Below, piece by piece: positions 25,385 through 36,470 of a stretch of DNA of 64,000 nucleotides; position 1 is the stretch's first letter, and each line of letters starts with the position of its first letter. The DNA lies in assembly GCA_017428085.1 (NCBI GenBank), contig JAFRRP010000033.1, forward strand, positions 1-64,000, given 5' to 3'. The position numbers were made by a program, and so were the translations under genes. The notes beneath the pieces are model-generated. The model was not told the DNA's origin. It saw only the letters and a list, made by a program, of their open reading frames with translations, and did not search any database. The DNA is from Clostridia bacterium (GTDB lineage: Bacteria > Bacillota > Clostridia > Oscillospirales > Acutalibacteraceae).

Positions 25385-26302
25385 TCATTCCAACGTCAGC
25401 TTCCGCAAAAACGCCTCGAACCACTCCGGCAGGGGGGCGGTAAACGCCATGTATGCCCCGGTACGGGGATGGACGAAGCCGATCTCCGCCGCGAACAGAC
25501 ATTGCCCCTGTAATCCGTGGGTGTTCTTCGCGCCGCCGTAGACGGTATCGCCCGCCACGGGGTGGCCCAGATACGCGCAGTGGACGCGGATCTGATGGGT
25601 CCGGCCCGTCTCCAGCGTGAATTTGCAGTAGTCGAAGCCCTGATAGCGGGCCAGCACTTCGTAATGGGTGACGGCGTGCCGGGGGTTCAGTCCGTTCACA
25701 GCCTGTTTTTTGCGGTCGTTGGGGCTGCGGCCCAGCGGCGCGTCGATGGTGCCGCGCTCCTGCGGCATATGCCCCACCACCACCGCGCGGTACTCCCGTT
25801 TGAAGCGGTGGGCGCCGATCTGCTCCGCCAGCGCGTTATGGGAAAAATCGTTTTTCGCCACGATCAGCAGCCCGGCGGTGTCCTTGTCGATGCGGTGGAC
25901 GATGCCCGGGCGCACCACGCCGTTGATGGACGAAAGCCGCCCCTGACAGTGGTACAGCAAGGCGTTGACCAGCGTGCCGTCCGGGTTGCCCGCGGCGGGA
26001 TGCACCACCATGCCCTTGGGCTTGTTGACCACCAGCAGGTCGTCGTCCTCATAGACGATCTCTATCGGGATCTCCTGCGGCACGGCGGCCAGCTCCACGG
26101 GATCGGGGATCCGTACCGTGATCTCGTCCCCGGCCTTCGCTTTGGCGTTCTTGGCGACGGGTCTGCCGCCGCACAGCACCGCGCCGTCCTCCATCCACTT
26201 CTGCACCGCCGAACGGGTCGCGCCTTCCAGCGTCTCCGACAGCAACTTATCCAGCCGTTCGCCCGCCTGCTCCGGCGTAACGACGACGGTCTGCTCAGTC
26301 AT
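25385..26302 (-). CDS. rluD: 23S rRNA pseudouridine synthase, RluD/YlyB type
   Basis: 305 residues from ATG 26302, which overlaps lspA by eight bases; a GTG at 26311 is possible. An S4-like RNA-binding domain (about 1-70) precedes the catalytic domain with HRIDKDTAGLLIVAKN (catalytic aspartate about 140) and GRTHQIRVH (about 230). It should isomerise uridines in helix 69 of 23S rRNA. The order divIVA-lspA-rluD is the Firmicutes norm and supports the call. Confidence 0.92.
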   Translation of the reverse strand: MTEQTVVVTPEQAGERLDKLLSETLEGATRSAVQKWMEDGAVLCGGRPVAKNAKAKAGDEITVRIPDPVELAAVPQEIPIEIVYEDDDLLVVNKPKGMVVHPAAGNPDGTLVNALLYHCQGRLSSINGVVRPGIVHRIDKDTAGLLIVAKNDFSHNALAEQIGAHRFKREYRAVVVGHMPQERGTIDAPLGRSPNDRKKQAVNGLNPRHAVTHYEVLARYQGFDYCKFTLETGRTHQIRVHCAYLGHPVAGDTVYGGAKNTHGLQGQCLFAAEIGFVHPRTGAYMAFTAPLPEWFEAFLRKLTLE

Positions 26303-26840
26303 CGGTCTCACCGTTTGCCCCGAATTCCTTTGTGGGCACCGCGTTCTTTTTCTGCCGCGCCTCGCCGATAATGGAATAAATCAGGTAGATGATCAGCGCG
26401 AAGCAGCCGCAGGTGATCAGGCAGTCCGCAAAGTTGAACACGGGAAAATCCACGAACAGCGTGGCGATGTAATCCACCACGTACCCGTGGGCCAGCCGGT
26501 CGATCAGGTTGCCCGCGCCGCCCGCGATGATGGCGGGCACGCAGATATCATAGGCAAGAGGCCGCTTTTTTGAGGGGTACAGCATGAATGCCACGCCCGC
26601 CGCCAGCAGCACGCCCGTAAAGACCGACAGCGCGTTGGTGGAGGACGAAAACATGCTGAAGGCCGCGCCGGTGTTCTCGGCGTACAAAAAGCCCAGAAAG
26701 CCCTTGATCAACACGTGTACCTGCCCGTCCGCCAGTTTTTCGGCGGCGACAAGCTTCAGCCAATGGTCAATGCCGATCAGCGCCGCGACGGCGGCCAGCT
26801 GCACGATCGGTTTGATGATTTTTTTCACGGATCGATTCAC
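26295..26840 (-). CDS. lspA: Lipoprotein signal peptidase (signal peptidase II)
   Basis: 181 residues with four membrane segments. The two catalytic aspartates are in GNLIDRLAHGYVVDYI (about 109-124) and FNFADCLIT (about 138-146); NTGAAFSMF (about 56-64) is also typical. It cleaves diacylglyceryl-modified prolipoproteins such as the GerC protein encoded at 45.5 kb. The C-terminus is extended and polar (about 20 residues). Confidence 0.95.
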   Translation of the reverse strand: MNRSVKKIIKPIVQLAAVAALIGIDHWLKLVAAEKLADGQVHVLIKGFLGFLYAENTGAAFSMFSSSTNALSVFTGVLLAAGVAFMLYPSKKRPLAYDICVPAIIAGGAGNLIDRLAHGYVVDYIATLFVDFPVFNFADCLITCGCFALIIYLIYSIIGEARQKKNAVPTKEFGANGETDD

Positions 26841-26860
26841 GTCAACGTCTCCGGATCAGA

Positions 26861-29800
26861 TTATCTTCTCTTTTTTTTCTTCTTCTTGTTGCGTTTTCCG
26901 TTGTCACGGAAGCCGTCTTTTGCGCGTTCGTCAACGCGGCCGCGGTTCTGCTCCGCCGACGGCTGGACGTTTTCCTGCGGCGTCTCTTCAAAAGTCTCCA
27001 GGTCCTCTATGATCTCGGCGAGGGACTTGGCAAGGTCGTCCGCCTCGCTGCCGTCGGCTCCGGCCGCGTCATCGTCTTCCGCGTTCTCAACGGCCGCTTC
27101 TTCCGCGGCGTCCTCCGCGATCTCTTCCAGCGCGTCTCCCGTCTCGTCGGGATCGGCTGCGATCGCCTCAACGGTTTCCTCCATGTCAAACGACTCAAAA
27201 GTCCCGTCGTCAGCAAAAGCTTCCTCCGGCTCTTCCGGGGCGGGCTCCTCAGCCGCTTCGGCGCTGAGCTCTCCCGTGACCGGCGCGGCTTCCGTTTCCG
27301 GATATTCCGCCGCCCGGTCGTCGGCGTTCAGTTCTCCCGTGACCGGCGCGACTTCCGTTTCCGGCAGTTCCTCAAACGCTTCGGCAGGTTCTTCCGCCGC
27401 TTCCGGCGCGAACGAAACGGAGATATCCTCGAAATCGTCCTCGTCGTCATCCAGCGACAGCAGATCGGCAAAGTCGTTATCCCCGGCGGGCTCCTCCGCT
27501 TCCTGCGGCTCCTCCGGCAAAACAGGCTCCGTCGCTTCCTCGGCGGGCGCTTCCTCTTCCTCGTCAAGGATCCGTACCGGCGCCTCGAAAGCGGGCGTCT
27601 GCGCGGGTCCTTCGGCTTCCGCGGGCTCCGTATACTGCTCGTTGATCGCGTCCTTTACGGAGGCCACGTAACCGTCGATCACCTCTTCGTTCTTGGGGAT
27701 CGCCCACTCGGTGACGCCGCCTACCACGTCCGTATCATCCTCAAATCTCCCGATGAACTGCAGCGCGGGGCTGTTCTCCACGTCGTTCTTGTGCGCCAGC
27801 TCCTCGGCCAGCAGATCCTCGTAATTGAAATCCTCCAGCGTTTCAAAGCTGTCGAAATCGCTGTCGTCCAGATCGATGCCCGCGTCCAGGATCGCAGCGG
27901 TATTGTTCGCGCGGTTCTGTTCCTCCAGCAGGGCCTCCTGCGCCGCCACTTCGGCGCTGATATCGATGTCGTCCAGATCGAAATCCTCTTCCTCTTCCGC
28001 GTCGCTGATGACGGGGGCCGTGATCTTGGGCACGTTGATCTCTTTGATCTCGATATCCGGCACAACGCCGTCAACAAAGCCTTCCGGCGCGGGCGTCACG
28101 GGCGGCGTTTCCGGTTCCGTCGGCTCCTCCGGCATGGCTTCGATATCGGGCAGGTCGACCTCCGGCAGCGTCATATCGACGCGGTCGGTGGCCTTGACGG
28201 GGCTGCCGAGCGTCGCGGGCTCCGCTTCGGAATACTTCTTCTGGATGGAGTCGAAGGCGTCGTCCAGATCCAGCCGCGCCGCGTAAACGGGGGCGGCGTC
28301 CGTGTTGAGCTTCTCGATCTCCTCTTTCGTCTTCCTGACGTTCTCCAGCGCTTCCTCCGCGGCGTTGCCCATGGTGGCAAGGCCTTCCTCCGCCGTGTCC
28401 TTGATGGTGCGCAGCTCTTCCCGTTTCTCGTTCAGGTCGTCCACGCCGTTCTGATAAAGCCCCTCCACGTCGGAGGTCAGCGCCGCCTGCGCGGCTTCGT
28501 TGGCCGCGATATCCGCCTCGGCCTTTTCGGCGATCTCGCCGGAAAGCGTCCCGGCTTCCGGCTTCGTCATGCCGGAGGCGGCGTCGAAGCTGTCCAGATC
28601 CAGCGCCAGCAGCTCCTCGCTGACGGCGGCCTTGCTGATGTCAAAGGTATCCTCCCCGGCGATGAACCCGGCCACGTCGAAGGCGTCGTTCTTCCGTTCG
28701 GCTTCCGCCAGCGACTGCGCGTCGCCCGCGGTCTGCTTCGCGTCGGCCAGCATGTCCGCGGCCTGCTGTCTGGCGGCCTTCAGGATGGATTCCGCGCTGC
28801 GCAGCGCGTTGGTCCTCACGCTGTTGACCTCCGCCTTGACCTCTTCAGCCATCCGCTTGGCGTCGCCGTAAAGCGTCTGCGCCTCTTTGATGATCGCTTC
28901 CGACTCGCTGACAGCCTGCTGCTTCGTATTCTCAATGTACAGGAAGGAGTTTGTCTCGCTGACCTTGGTCAGTTCCTCCGCCTTTGCCTTGGCGGAGATA
29001 AGCAGCGAGAAGGAGCGCTCGTTCGACTCCTTGATGACCGCGTCCGCCGTGGACTTGGCGTTGGCCAGCATCTCCGCCGACTTCGCCTCGGCCTCGTCGA
29101 TCAGCCGCGTGAACTGTTCTTCCCCTTCCATCCGTTTGCTTTCCGCGTACGCGTCCACCGCCTGCTTCAGGATAGCGGCGTTGCGCTCCGCCTCCACCAG
29201 AAGCACGGAAGAGCGCGAATTGAGCTTCTGGTACAGCGTATCGGTGTTTTCCTTGGCGCTGTTCATCAGGTTGGTGGCGTATTCCTCCGCGCTGGCGGCC
29301 AGCTCCTGCGCCTGCGCCATGGCGGCGGCCACGGTCTCCTCCGCCTGTTTGTGCGCGTCGGCCAGCAGCGCCTGCGCCTCCTCGTCGGAGGCCTTTTCCA
29401 GCTCGGCGGCCTTCTCCAGCGCCGCGTCGGTCAGCACCTTCGACTGCGCCTGCGCGTTGGCAACGTATTGCTCCGCCCGTTCTTTGGCTTCTGCATAGAT
29501 GCCGTCCACCGAAGCGCGCGCCTCTTCCAGAAGGGCGTCGGCCTGCGCCTGCGCCCCCGCGATCGTCTCCTCCGCCCGGGCGTTGGCGTTTTCTATCGTT
29601 TCGTTCGCCTGCGCGTTGGCGTTCACGATCGTATCGTTTGCCTGGTAATTGGCGGAGGCCAGTATCTCCTCCGCCTGCGCCTTCGTGCTGGCGGCCAGCT
29701 CGCTCGCCTCGTCCTGCGCCGTCTTTGTGACGGCTTCCACCTGCTCGTTGGCGGCGCGCGTCAGCTCTTCCACCTGCTCGTTGGCGGCGTTGATCATGGC

Positions 29801-30619
29801 GGTCGCCTTCAGCTTGGCGCTGTTGTTGATCTCGTCCGCTTTGGCGTTGGCCTCCTCCACGATCTCGCGGGCCTTTTCGTTGGCGTTTTCGATCGCTTCG
29901 TTGGAGATCTCCTTGGCGTAATTTTCCAGCTGTTCCGCCTTGGCCTCGCTTTGTTCCTTGATCTCGGCGGCCTTCGCGATGCTTTCGTCCTTGATCTCGT
30001 CCGCCTCCACACGCGCTTCCGCCACCGCCTTTTCGGCGGCTTCCTTGGCGCGGCGCACGATATCGGCGGCGTTGTTCTGCGCCTCCTCCAGCATGACCTT
30101 GGCCTTTTCGTCGCAGTCACCCATCAACTCGTTGACGTTTTTCTCCACCTCCGAGGTGACGCTGGCAGCGGATTCCCGCGCGGCGGCCAGATAGCCGTCC
30201 GCCATCACCTTGGCGGAGCTGATGATGCTGGTGTACTCGGCCTCCGCGGCGGCGTTGATCTTATCCGCCTTGCGGTTGGCGTCGGCGATGATGCCCTCGC
30301 CGCGCCGCAGCACGTCCGCCACGTTCTTGTTGGCGTCCACCAGCATCTCGTCCGCCTGCGACTGGGCGGCGGATATGATGAGGTCCGCGCTTTTCTGGGC
30401 GTTCAGCAAAACGTCCCGCAGCACGTTTTCATCCTTGCGGTACTCGTCCAGTTTGGAGGCGAGCACGCTGAGCTTGCGGATCAGGTTGCCGTTCTCCGCA
30501 AACACGTCGGAATAGTCCTGTGTCAGCTGCGCCAGCAGCCGGTCCACCTCCTCGGTGGAATAGGAACCGTTCTCCTGTTTTTCGAGCTGTAGCTGTTTCA
30601 ATTGAGCAGGTGTAAGCAA
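26861..30619 (-). CDS. divIVA: Giant DivIVA-like protein with long 11-residue-repeat coiled coil
   Basis: 1,252 residues, several times the size of ordinary DivIVA. Residues 1-75 match the DivIVA N-terminus (LTPAQLKQL, YSTEEVDRLLAQLTQDY, then a short coil). From about 85 to 640 an Ala/Glu-rich helix repeats every 11 residues (for example AQANETIENAN, ARAEETIAGAQ, AQADALLEEAR). After about 700 comes an acidic low-complexity region with two VAPVTGEL-like repeats, and a basic tail ending in KKKKKKRR. Synteny (sepF, this gene, lspA, rluD) supports orthology to divIVA. TTG 30619 is the start, with AAAGGAAG before it. It probably marks curved membrane at septa or poles. Confidence 0.8.
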   Translation of the reverse strand: MLTPAQLKQLQLEKQENGSYSTEEVDRLLAQLTQDYSDVFAENGNLIRKLSVLASKLDEYRKDENVLRDVLLNAQKSADLIISAAQSQADEMLVDANKNVADVLRRGEGIIADANRKADKINAAAEAEYTSIISSAKVMADGYLAAARESAASVTSEVEKNVNELMGDCDEKAKVMLEEAQNNAADIVRRAKEAAEKAVAEARVEADEIKDESIAKAAEIKEQSEAKAEQLENYAKEISNEAIENANEKAREIVEEANAKADEINNSAKLKATAMINAANEQVEELTRAANEQVEAVTKTAQDEASELAASTKAQAEEILASANYQANDTIVNANAQANETIENANARAEETIAGAQAQADALLEEARASVDGIYAEAKERAEQYVANAQAQSKVLTDAALEKAAELEKASDEEAQALLADAHKQAEETVAAAMAQAQELAASAEEYATNLMNSAKENTDTLYQKLNSRSSVLLVEAERNAAILKQAVDAYAESKRMEGEEQFTRLIDEAEAKSAEMLANAKSTADAVIKESNERSFSLLISAKAKAEELTKVSETNSFLYIENTKQQAVSESEAIIKEAQTLYGDAKRMAEEVKAEVNSVRTNALRSAESILKAARQQAADMLADAKQTAGDAQSLAEAERKNDAFDVAGFIAGEDTFDISKAAVSEELLALDLDSFDAASGMTKPEAGTLSGEIAEKAEADIAANEAAQAALTSDVEGLYQNGVDDLNEKREELRTIKDTAEEGLATMGNAAEEALENVRKTKEEIEKLNTDAAPVYAARLDLDDAFDSIQKKYSEAEPATLGSPVKATDRVDMTLPEVDLPDIEAMPEEPTEPETPPVTPAPEGFVDGVVPDIEIKEINVPKITAPVISDAEEEEDFDLDDIDISAEVAAQEALLEEQNRANNTAAILDAGIDLDDSDFDSFETLEDFNYEDLLAEELAHKNDVENSPALQFIGRFEDDTDVVGGVTEWAIPKNEEVIDGYVASVKDAINEQYTEPAEAEGPAQTPAFEAPVRILDEEEEAPAEEATEPVLPEEPQEAEEPAGDNDFADLLSLDDDEDDFEDISVSFAPEAAEEPAEAFEELPETEVAPVTGELNADDRAAEYPETEAAPVTGELSAEAAEEPAPEEPEEAFADDGTFESFDMEETVEAIAADPDETGDALEEIAEDAAEEAAVENAEDDDAAGADGSEADDLAKSLAEIIEDLETFEETPQENVQPSAEQNRGRVDERAKDGFRDNGKRNKKKKKKRR

Positions 30620-30681
30620 AATGATCTTCCTTTCCCCCGCCGCGGGGCCGCGCGCTCAGCGGCCTTCAGCGGATCACAGAA

Positions 30682-30710
30682 ATAATAATGGTATGCGCAA
30701 AATATATCAA
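30682..30710 (-). promoter_or_regulatory. Promoter of the divIVA-like gene
   Basis: Minus strand TTGATA (30705-30710), 17 bp, TATTAT (30682-30687), 63 bp before the TTG start. It lies in the 109-bp gap after sepF, so the giant gene can be transcribed apart from the sepF run. Confidence 0.7.
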
Positions 30711-30728
30711 GTGAGTTTGCTTGCTTCC

Positions 30729-31229
30729 TTACACGAAGAACATGCCGTTGTTCTCCAGTTCGTCCAACAGATCGCCCATCACGTCCACGTTGTAGGGGGT
30801 GATGATATAGGTGTTGTTGGCGATCTTTTTCAGTTTGCCGCCGTTGGCATAGGCCACGCCGCTTAAAAAGCACAGCAGCTTCCCTGCCTCGTCCTTGGCC
30901 GTGACCTCCAGATTGAGCACCACGGTGCGGCGCTCCAGCAGCTCGTCCGCGATGGCGGGCGCCTCGTCGAAATGCTCCGGCTTTTTCAGCACCACCTGCA
31001 GCTTGGCGGTGGTGTGGATATCCACGACTTTGGAGTTGGAATGATACGAAGACTGCCGCGGCGCATCCGCGTGCCGGTCCTGCCGTGCGATGCCCGTGGG
31101 CTGACGGCGGGCGGGCGTTTCGCTGTCCCGGGGAGAGTCGTACATCTCGATCTCCTCGTCCTCCTCGTACTCATCGTAATAATCGCTGTCGATGTTGAAT
31201 ACCTTTTTGAATTTATCGCTGATACCCAT
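30729..31229 (-). CDS. sepF: Cell division protein SepF
   Basis: 166 residues. The N-terminal amphipathic membrane helix (MGISDKFKKVFNI) is followed by an acidic Tyr/Asp/Glu linker and the SepF core from about residue 72 (VVLKKPEHFDEAPAIADELL, LEVTAKDEAGKLLCFLSGVAYANGG cut into typical strands). It anchors FtsZ to the membrane and tethers the septal ring. It follows yggS, as in most Firmicutes; ylmG and ylmH are missing between it and the divIVA-like gene. Confidence 0.93.
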   Translation of the reverse strand: MGISDKFKKVFNIDSDYYDEYEEDEEIEMYDSPRDSETPARRQPTGIARQDRHADAPRQSSYHSNSKVVDIHTTAKLQVVLKKPEHFDEAPAIADELLERRTVVLNLEVTAKDEAGKLLCFLSGVAYANGGKLKKIANNTYIITPYNVDVMGDLLDELENNGMFFV

Positions 31230-31285
31230 CTGTTATTTTCCTTCCTTTTATGATAAAGATTTTTGTTGCCATTATAAACGGCCGG

Positions 31286-32014
31286 TCAGTACCGGCGGCT
31301 GCCGAACAGGGCGCTGCCCACTCTCACGAGGGTACTGCCCTCCAATACGGCGGCGGCGTAATCCGATGACATGCCCATGGAAAGCGTATCGAAATCCGGC
31401 TTGGCGAACAACTGCTTCGCGTCCTCGAACAGGCGGCGCGTCTTTTCAAAATAACCCCGCGCCTCGTCCTCTGTTTCGCACACGGGCGGGATGGCCATGA
31501 CGCCCCGCACGTTGACGCCGGGAAGGCTGTCGACCGCCAGCGACTGCTCGATGAGTTCATCGTACTCAAAGCCCGTTTTGGACCACTCGCAGCCGATGTT
31601 GACCTCCGTCAGCACGTCCATCACCAAACCGTTTTCCGCCGCGCGCTTCGAGATCTCCTGCGCCAGCGAAAGCGAATCCACCGACTGGATCATCTTCACC
31701 GTGGTAATGATCTTGCGCACCTTGTTGGACTGCAGGTGCCCGATCAGGTGCATTTCCAGCCCGTCCGTCCGCAGGTCGTCCAGCTTGCCCAGCAGCTCCT
31801 GCACCTTGTTTTCGCCGATCAGGTCCGCGCCGCATGCAATGGCGCGATTGATAATGAAGGGCGGCACGGTCTTGGTGACCGCCATGAACCGCACGTCCGC
31901 GGGCGTTCTGCCGCTTTTCACGGCCGCCTGAGCGATGCGGTCTTTTATATATTTATAATTTTCATCAATATAACTGAGGTCGATTTCGGCTTCAGTCGAT
32001 ATTTTTTCCGTCAT
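31286..32014 (-). CDS. yggS: PLP homeostasis protein, YggS/PROSC family
   Basis: 242 residues, a single alanine-racemase-like barrel that carries PLP without catalysis. The PLP lysine is in FMAVTKTVP (about 50); GENKVQEL (about 76), HLIGHLQSNK (about 93) and SMGMSSDY (about 210) are family marks. It buffers PLP and affects amino-acid balance. Its start overlaps the end of the HlyD-like gene by 23 bp. Confidence 0.93.
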   Translation of the reverse strand: MTEKISTEAEIDLSYIDENYKYIKDRIAQAAVKSGRTPADVRFMAVTKTVPPFIINRAIACGADLIGENKVQELLGKLDDLRTDGLEMHLIGHLQSNKVRKIITTVKMIQSVDSLSLAQEISKRAAENGLVMDVLTEVNIGCEWSKTGFEYDELIEQSLAVDSLPGVNVRGVMAIPPVCETEDEARGYFEKTRRLFEDAKQLFAKPDFDTLSMGMSSDYAAAVLEGSTLVRVGSALFGSRRY

Positions 32015-33278
32015 ACAGATCCGTTCCCTCGATAATGATCTCGTCGTACTGCTTCAGATAGCCGCTTTCCCCGTCCGGACAGGTGGCAAGGATCATGCTG
32101 TCGTCGCTGTACGCGATGTCGATCTTTCTGAATTTCACGATATTGCCCAGCTTGACGTAAACGCCCTTGACGCCGTCCACCGTGCGGACTGCCTTGGGGT
32201 TGACAACAAACCCTTTATACCGTTCCAGACTGATCTTGATCGTCTCCTTGCGCAGCGTGGCGATGGCGGAGCTCATCTTATTGCTCTTCAGGACCAGCGT
32301 GACCACGTCCTCCTGCTCGCCCTCGTTGATGGCGGACACGTACATGTTGATGACGCCCACCGAGGAATGGAGAAAGCTGACGCTGACGCTGTCGCCCGCC
32401 GAGATGTCCCGGATATCCTTCCGCATCACGTTGCACACCAGATACCAGCTGAACTTGGTCACCAGCTTGCCGACGGTGCCGGCGGGGATGACCGCGGGCG
32501 TGCTGTTGGTAAGCGCCTCCACGTCGCTGGCGGTCAGCTCCTTCACGCCGGAAAAATCGGTCAGCGTTTCATAGCCGTCCGCGCTGGCCACGTAGTAACC
32601 GGACACGTCGGAGATCACGGAGGAACAGGCGGAAAGGGACGATTCCAGCGCGCTGCGTTCATTCACCAGCTCCGAAAGCTTTTCCGACACATCCACCGTG
32701 TTGCCGCAGGCGATCTGCTTTTTGGTGATCGCCGTGCGCAGGTCGCCGGAAAGCGCCCCGAACCGGCTCAGGTCGTTGTCCTTCACCGCGTCGGACAGGG
32801 CGATCAGCGCTTCCACCGCGTTTTGCTTGTACAGCTCCAGATCGTTGGGCGATACCCCTGTGGTGGCGGAGGAAACGGAACGGTAGAACTCGATCGACTC
32901 GTTCAGCTCCTCGATCCGGGCGGCGTTGCGCGCCGCCTCCTCCGTGGGGTAGATCCGGGCCACGGTATCGTCGATGGCCACCTTGCTGCCGTTGGAAACG
33001 GCGGGCACCACGGTACCCGTATGCGGGTTGTTGACGTACTGCTCTTCCCGGATGATAAAGCCCTTGGCGGTCACGCTGCGGCTCACCGTCTGCATGATCG
33101 CCGTCTGCGTTTTCAGGTGATCGTGAGAGCCCTTTACCATATACACCTGATAGACGGTAAAGGTAAGGATCATCAATACCAGCAGAGCCAGCAGCACCGC
33201 TTTGGCGGTCGGGGAGGCGATCTCGATATCGATATCGGTGGAAAGCCCCTCGCGCTTTTTCTTTTTGATCTCGCCCAT
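31992..33278 (-). CDS. HlyD-like membrane-anchored protein of the division cluster
   Basis: 428 residues from ATG 33278 (AAAGGAAG upstream); a longer frame to 33407 only reads through miaA. A basic N-terminus (KKKKREG), one membrane segment (about 25-47), then a HlyD-like domain with a lipoyl-like half (GTVVPAVSNGSKV), a central coil (about 120-230) and a second half-motif. HlyD-type proteins usually serve export systems, but no transporter is adjacent. Placed between miaA and yggS-sepF, a role in envelope or division is more likely. Function inferred only from context. Confidence 0.75.
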   Translation of the reverse strand: MGEIKKKKREGLSTDIDIEIASPTAKAVLLALLVLMILTFTVYQVYMVKGSHDHLKTQTAIMQTVSRSVTAKGFIIREEQYVNNPHTGTVVPAVSNGSKVAIDDTVARIYPTEEAARNAARIEELNESIEFYRSVSSATTGVSPNDLELYKQNAVEALIALSDAVKDNDLSRFGALSGDLRTAITKKQIACGNTVDVSEKLSELVNERSALESSLSACSSVISDVSGYYVASADGYETLTDFSGVKELTASDVEALTNSTPAVIPAGTVGKLVTKFSWYLVCNVMRKDIRDISAGDSVSVSFLHSSVGVINMYVSAINEGEQEDVVTLVLKSNKMSSAIATLRKETIKISLERYKGFVVNPKAVRTVDGVKGVYVKLGNIVKFRKIDIAYSDDSMILATCPDGESGYLKQYDEIIIEGTDLYDGKNID

Positions 33279-33283
33279 GCCGG

Positions 33284-34243
33284 TCACTTCCTTTCTGGCG
33301 GAAAGCTTCCTGCCGCGTCGATCACGGCGGCAGCCTCGTTGAACACCTCGTCTTCCGTCATGTTGTCGCGGAAGATCCAGTGGATGCGTTCGTTTTTGCG
33401 GAACCACGTGAGCTGGCGCTTGGCGTAGCGCCGCGTGGCCCGTTTCAGGTTTTCGACGGCCTCGTCCAATGACAGTTCGCCGTTGAAATATCCCTTCAGT
33501 TCCTTATAGCCGATGGCCTGCGAGGCCGTGGCGGCCTGCGGCAGTCGGTAGTATTCCGCCGCCTCTTTCAGCAGCCCCCGCGCCATCATGCCGTCCACCC
33601 GACGGTCGATGCGCTCGTACAGCAAGCTCCTGTCTTCATAATCCAGCCCGATGAATACGGGCTCGAAGCGGGACCTGTGCAGACGGGAACGCCTCTGCCG
33701 TTCCGAAAGCGTCTCCCCCGTCAGATAAAATACCTCCAGCGCCCGCAGCACACGGTTTTCGTTGCGGATATCCAGCGCAGCGGCGGTAACGGGGTCCGCC
33801 CGTTCCAGCTCCGCGTACAGGGCCTCGATCCCTTCCGTTTCCCGGCGGGCCTTCAGCTCCGCCCGGACGGCGGCGTTGTCCGGTTCTTCCTCAAACACGA
33901 TATTGTCGATCAGCGAATCGATATACAACCCCGTGCCGCCCGTCACGATGGGAACATGCCCTCTCGCGACGATCGCGTCAACGATCCGGTTGGCGTCCTC
34001 CACGTACCGCGCCACGCTGTATACGTCCGTCACGGGAAGGAAGTCCATCAGGTGATGGGGCACGCCGTCCTTTTCCTCTTCGGCGGGCTTGGCGGTCGCG
34101 ATATCCATACCCTTGTAGAGCTGCATGGAATCGGCGGAGATCACTTCGCCGTCGTACCGCTTTGCCAGCCGCACCGCCAGCGCCGTCTTGCCGGAAGCGG
34201 TGGCGCCCGCCACAACGATGACGGGGATCTTCTGCGCACCCAT
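33284..34243 (-). CDS. miaA: tRNA dimethylallyltransferase
   Basis: 319 residues. P-loop GATASGKTAL (about 13-22), then ISADSMQLYKGMDIATAKP (about 35-53) and GGTGLYIDSL (about 102), all diagnostic. It adds the dimethylallyl group to A37 of tRNAs reading U-initial codons. MiaB, encoded at 39.9 kb on the same strand, adds the methylthio group to the product. It starts two bases after mutL stops. Confidence 0.95.
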   Translation of the reverse strand: MGAQKIPVIVVAGATASGKTALAVRLAKRYDGEVISADSMQLYKGMDIATAKPAEEEKDGVPHHLMDFLPVTDVYSVARYVEDANRIVDAIVARGHVPIVTGGTGLYIDSLIDNIVFEEEPDNAAVRAELKARRETEGIEALYAELERADPVTAAALDIRNENRVLRALEVFYLTGETLSERQRRSRLHRSRFEPVFIGLDYEDRSLLYERIDRRVDGMMARGLLKEAAEYYRLPQAATASQAIGYKELKGYFNGELSLDEAVENLKRATRRYAKRQLTWFRKNERIHWIFRDNMTEDEVFNEAAAVIDAAGSFPPERK

Positions 34244-34245
34244 CG

Positions 34246-36282
<2,037 letters not shown>

Positions 36283-36311
36283 TTTGAGCGCCTCCCTTCT
36301 TTTCCTCCCCG

Positions 36312-36464
36312 GTAGCGCGGCACCTCAGTGCCGCTCCGGTTCAATGTTGCTTTTCATCCGGCTTGCTGATATCTTATACCGTCCGATTAAGGACAGCCAG
36401 CTTGGATACGAATGTTTTTCAAAATATTGTTTATGCCAATAGCGGCACTGAGGTGCCGCGCTAC
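36312..36464. repeat. GTAG-footed pair, GTAGCGCGGCACC subtype
   Basis: Exact inverse arms at 36312-36335 and 36441-36464, 105 bp apart, between mutS and mutL. The interior is AT-richer than the genes and has no open frame of note. Confidence 0.85.
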
Positions 36465-36470
36465 CAACCG

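Noticed and set aside
27791..30592. 933-codon open frame on the plus strand opposite the divIVA-like gene
   Set aside because: It mirrors the Ala/Glu-rich repeat of the real gene; its product is Leu/Arg/Val-rich without any domain, and there is no ribosome-binding site. The minus-strand frame has the DivIVA start and correct synteny.
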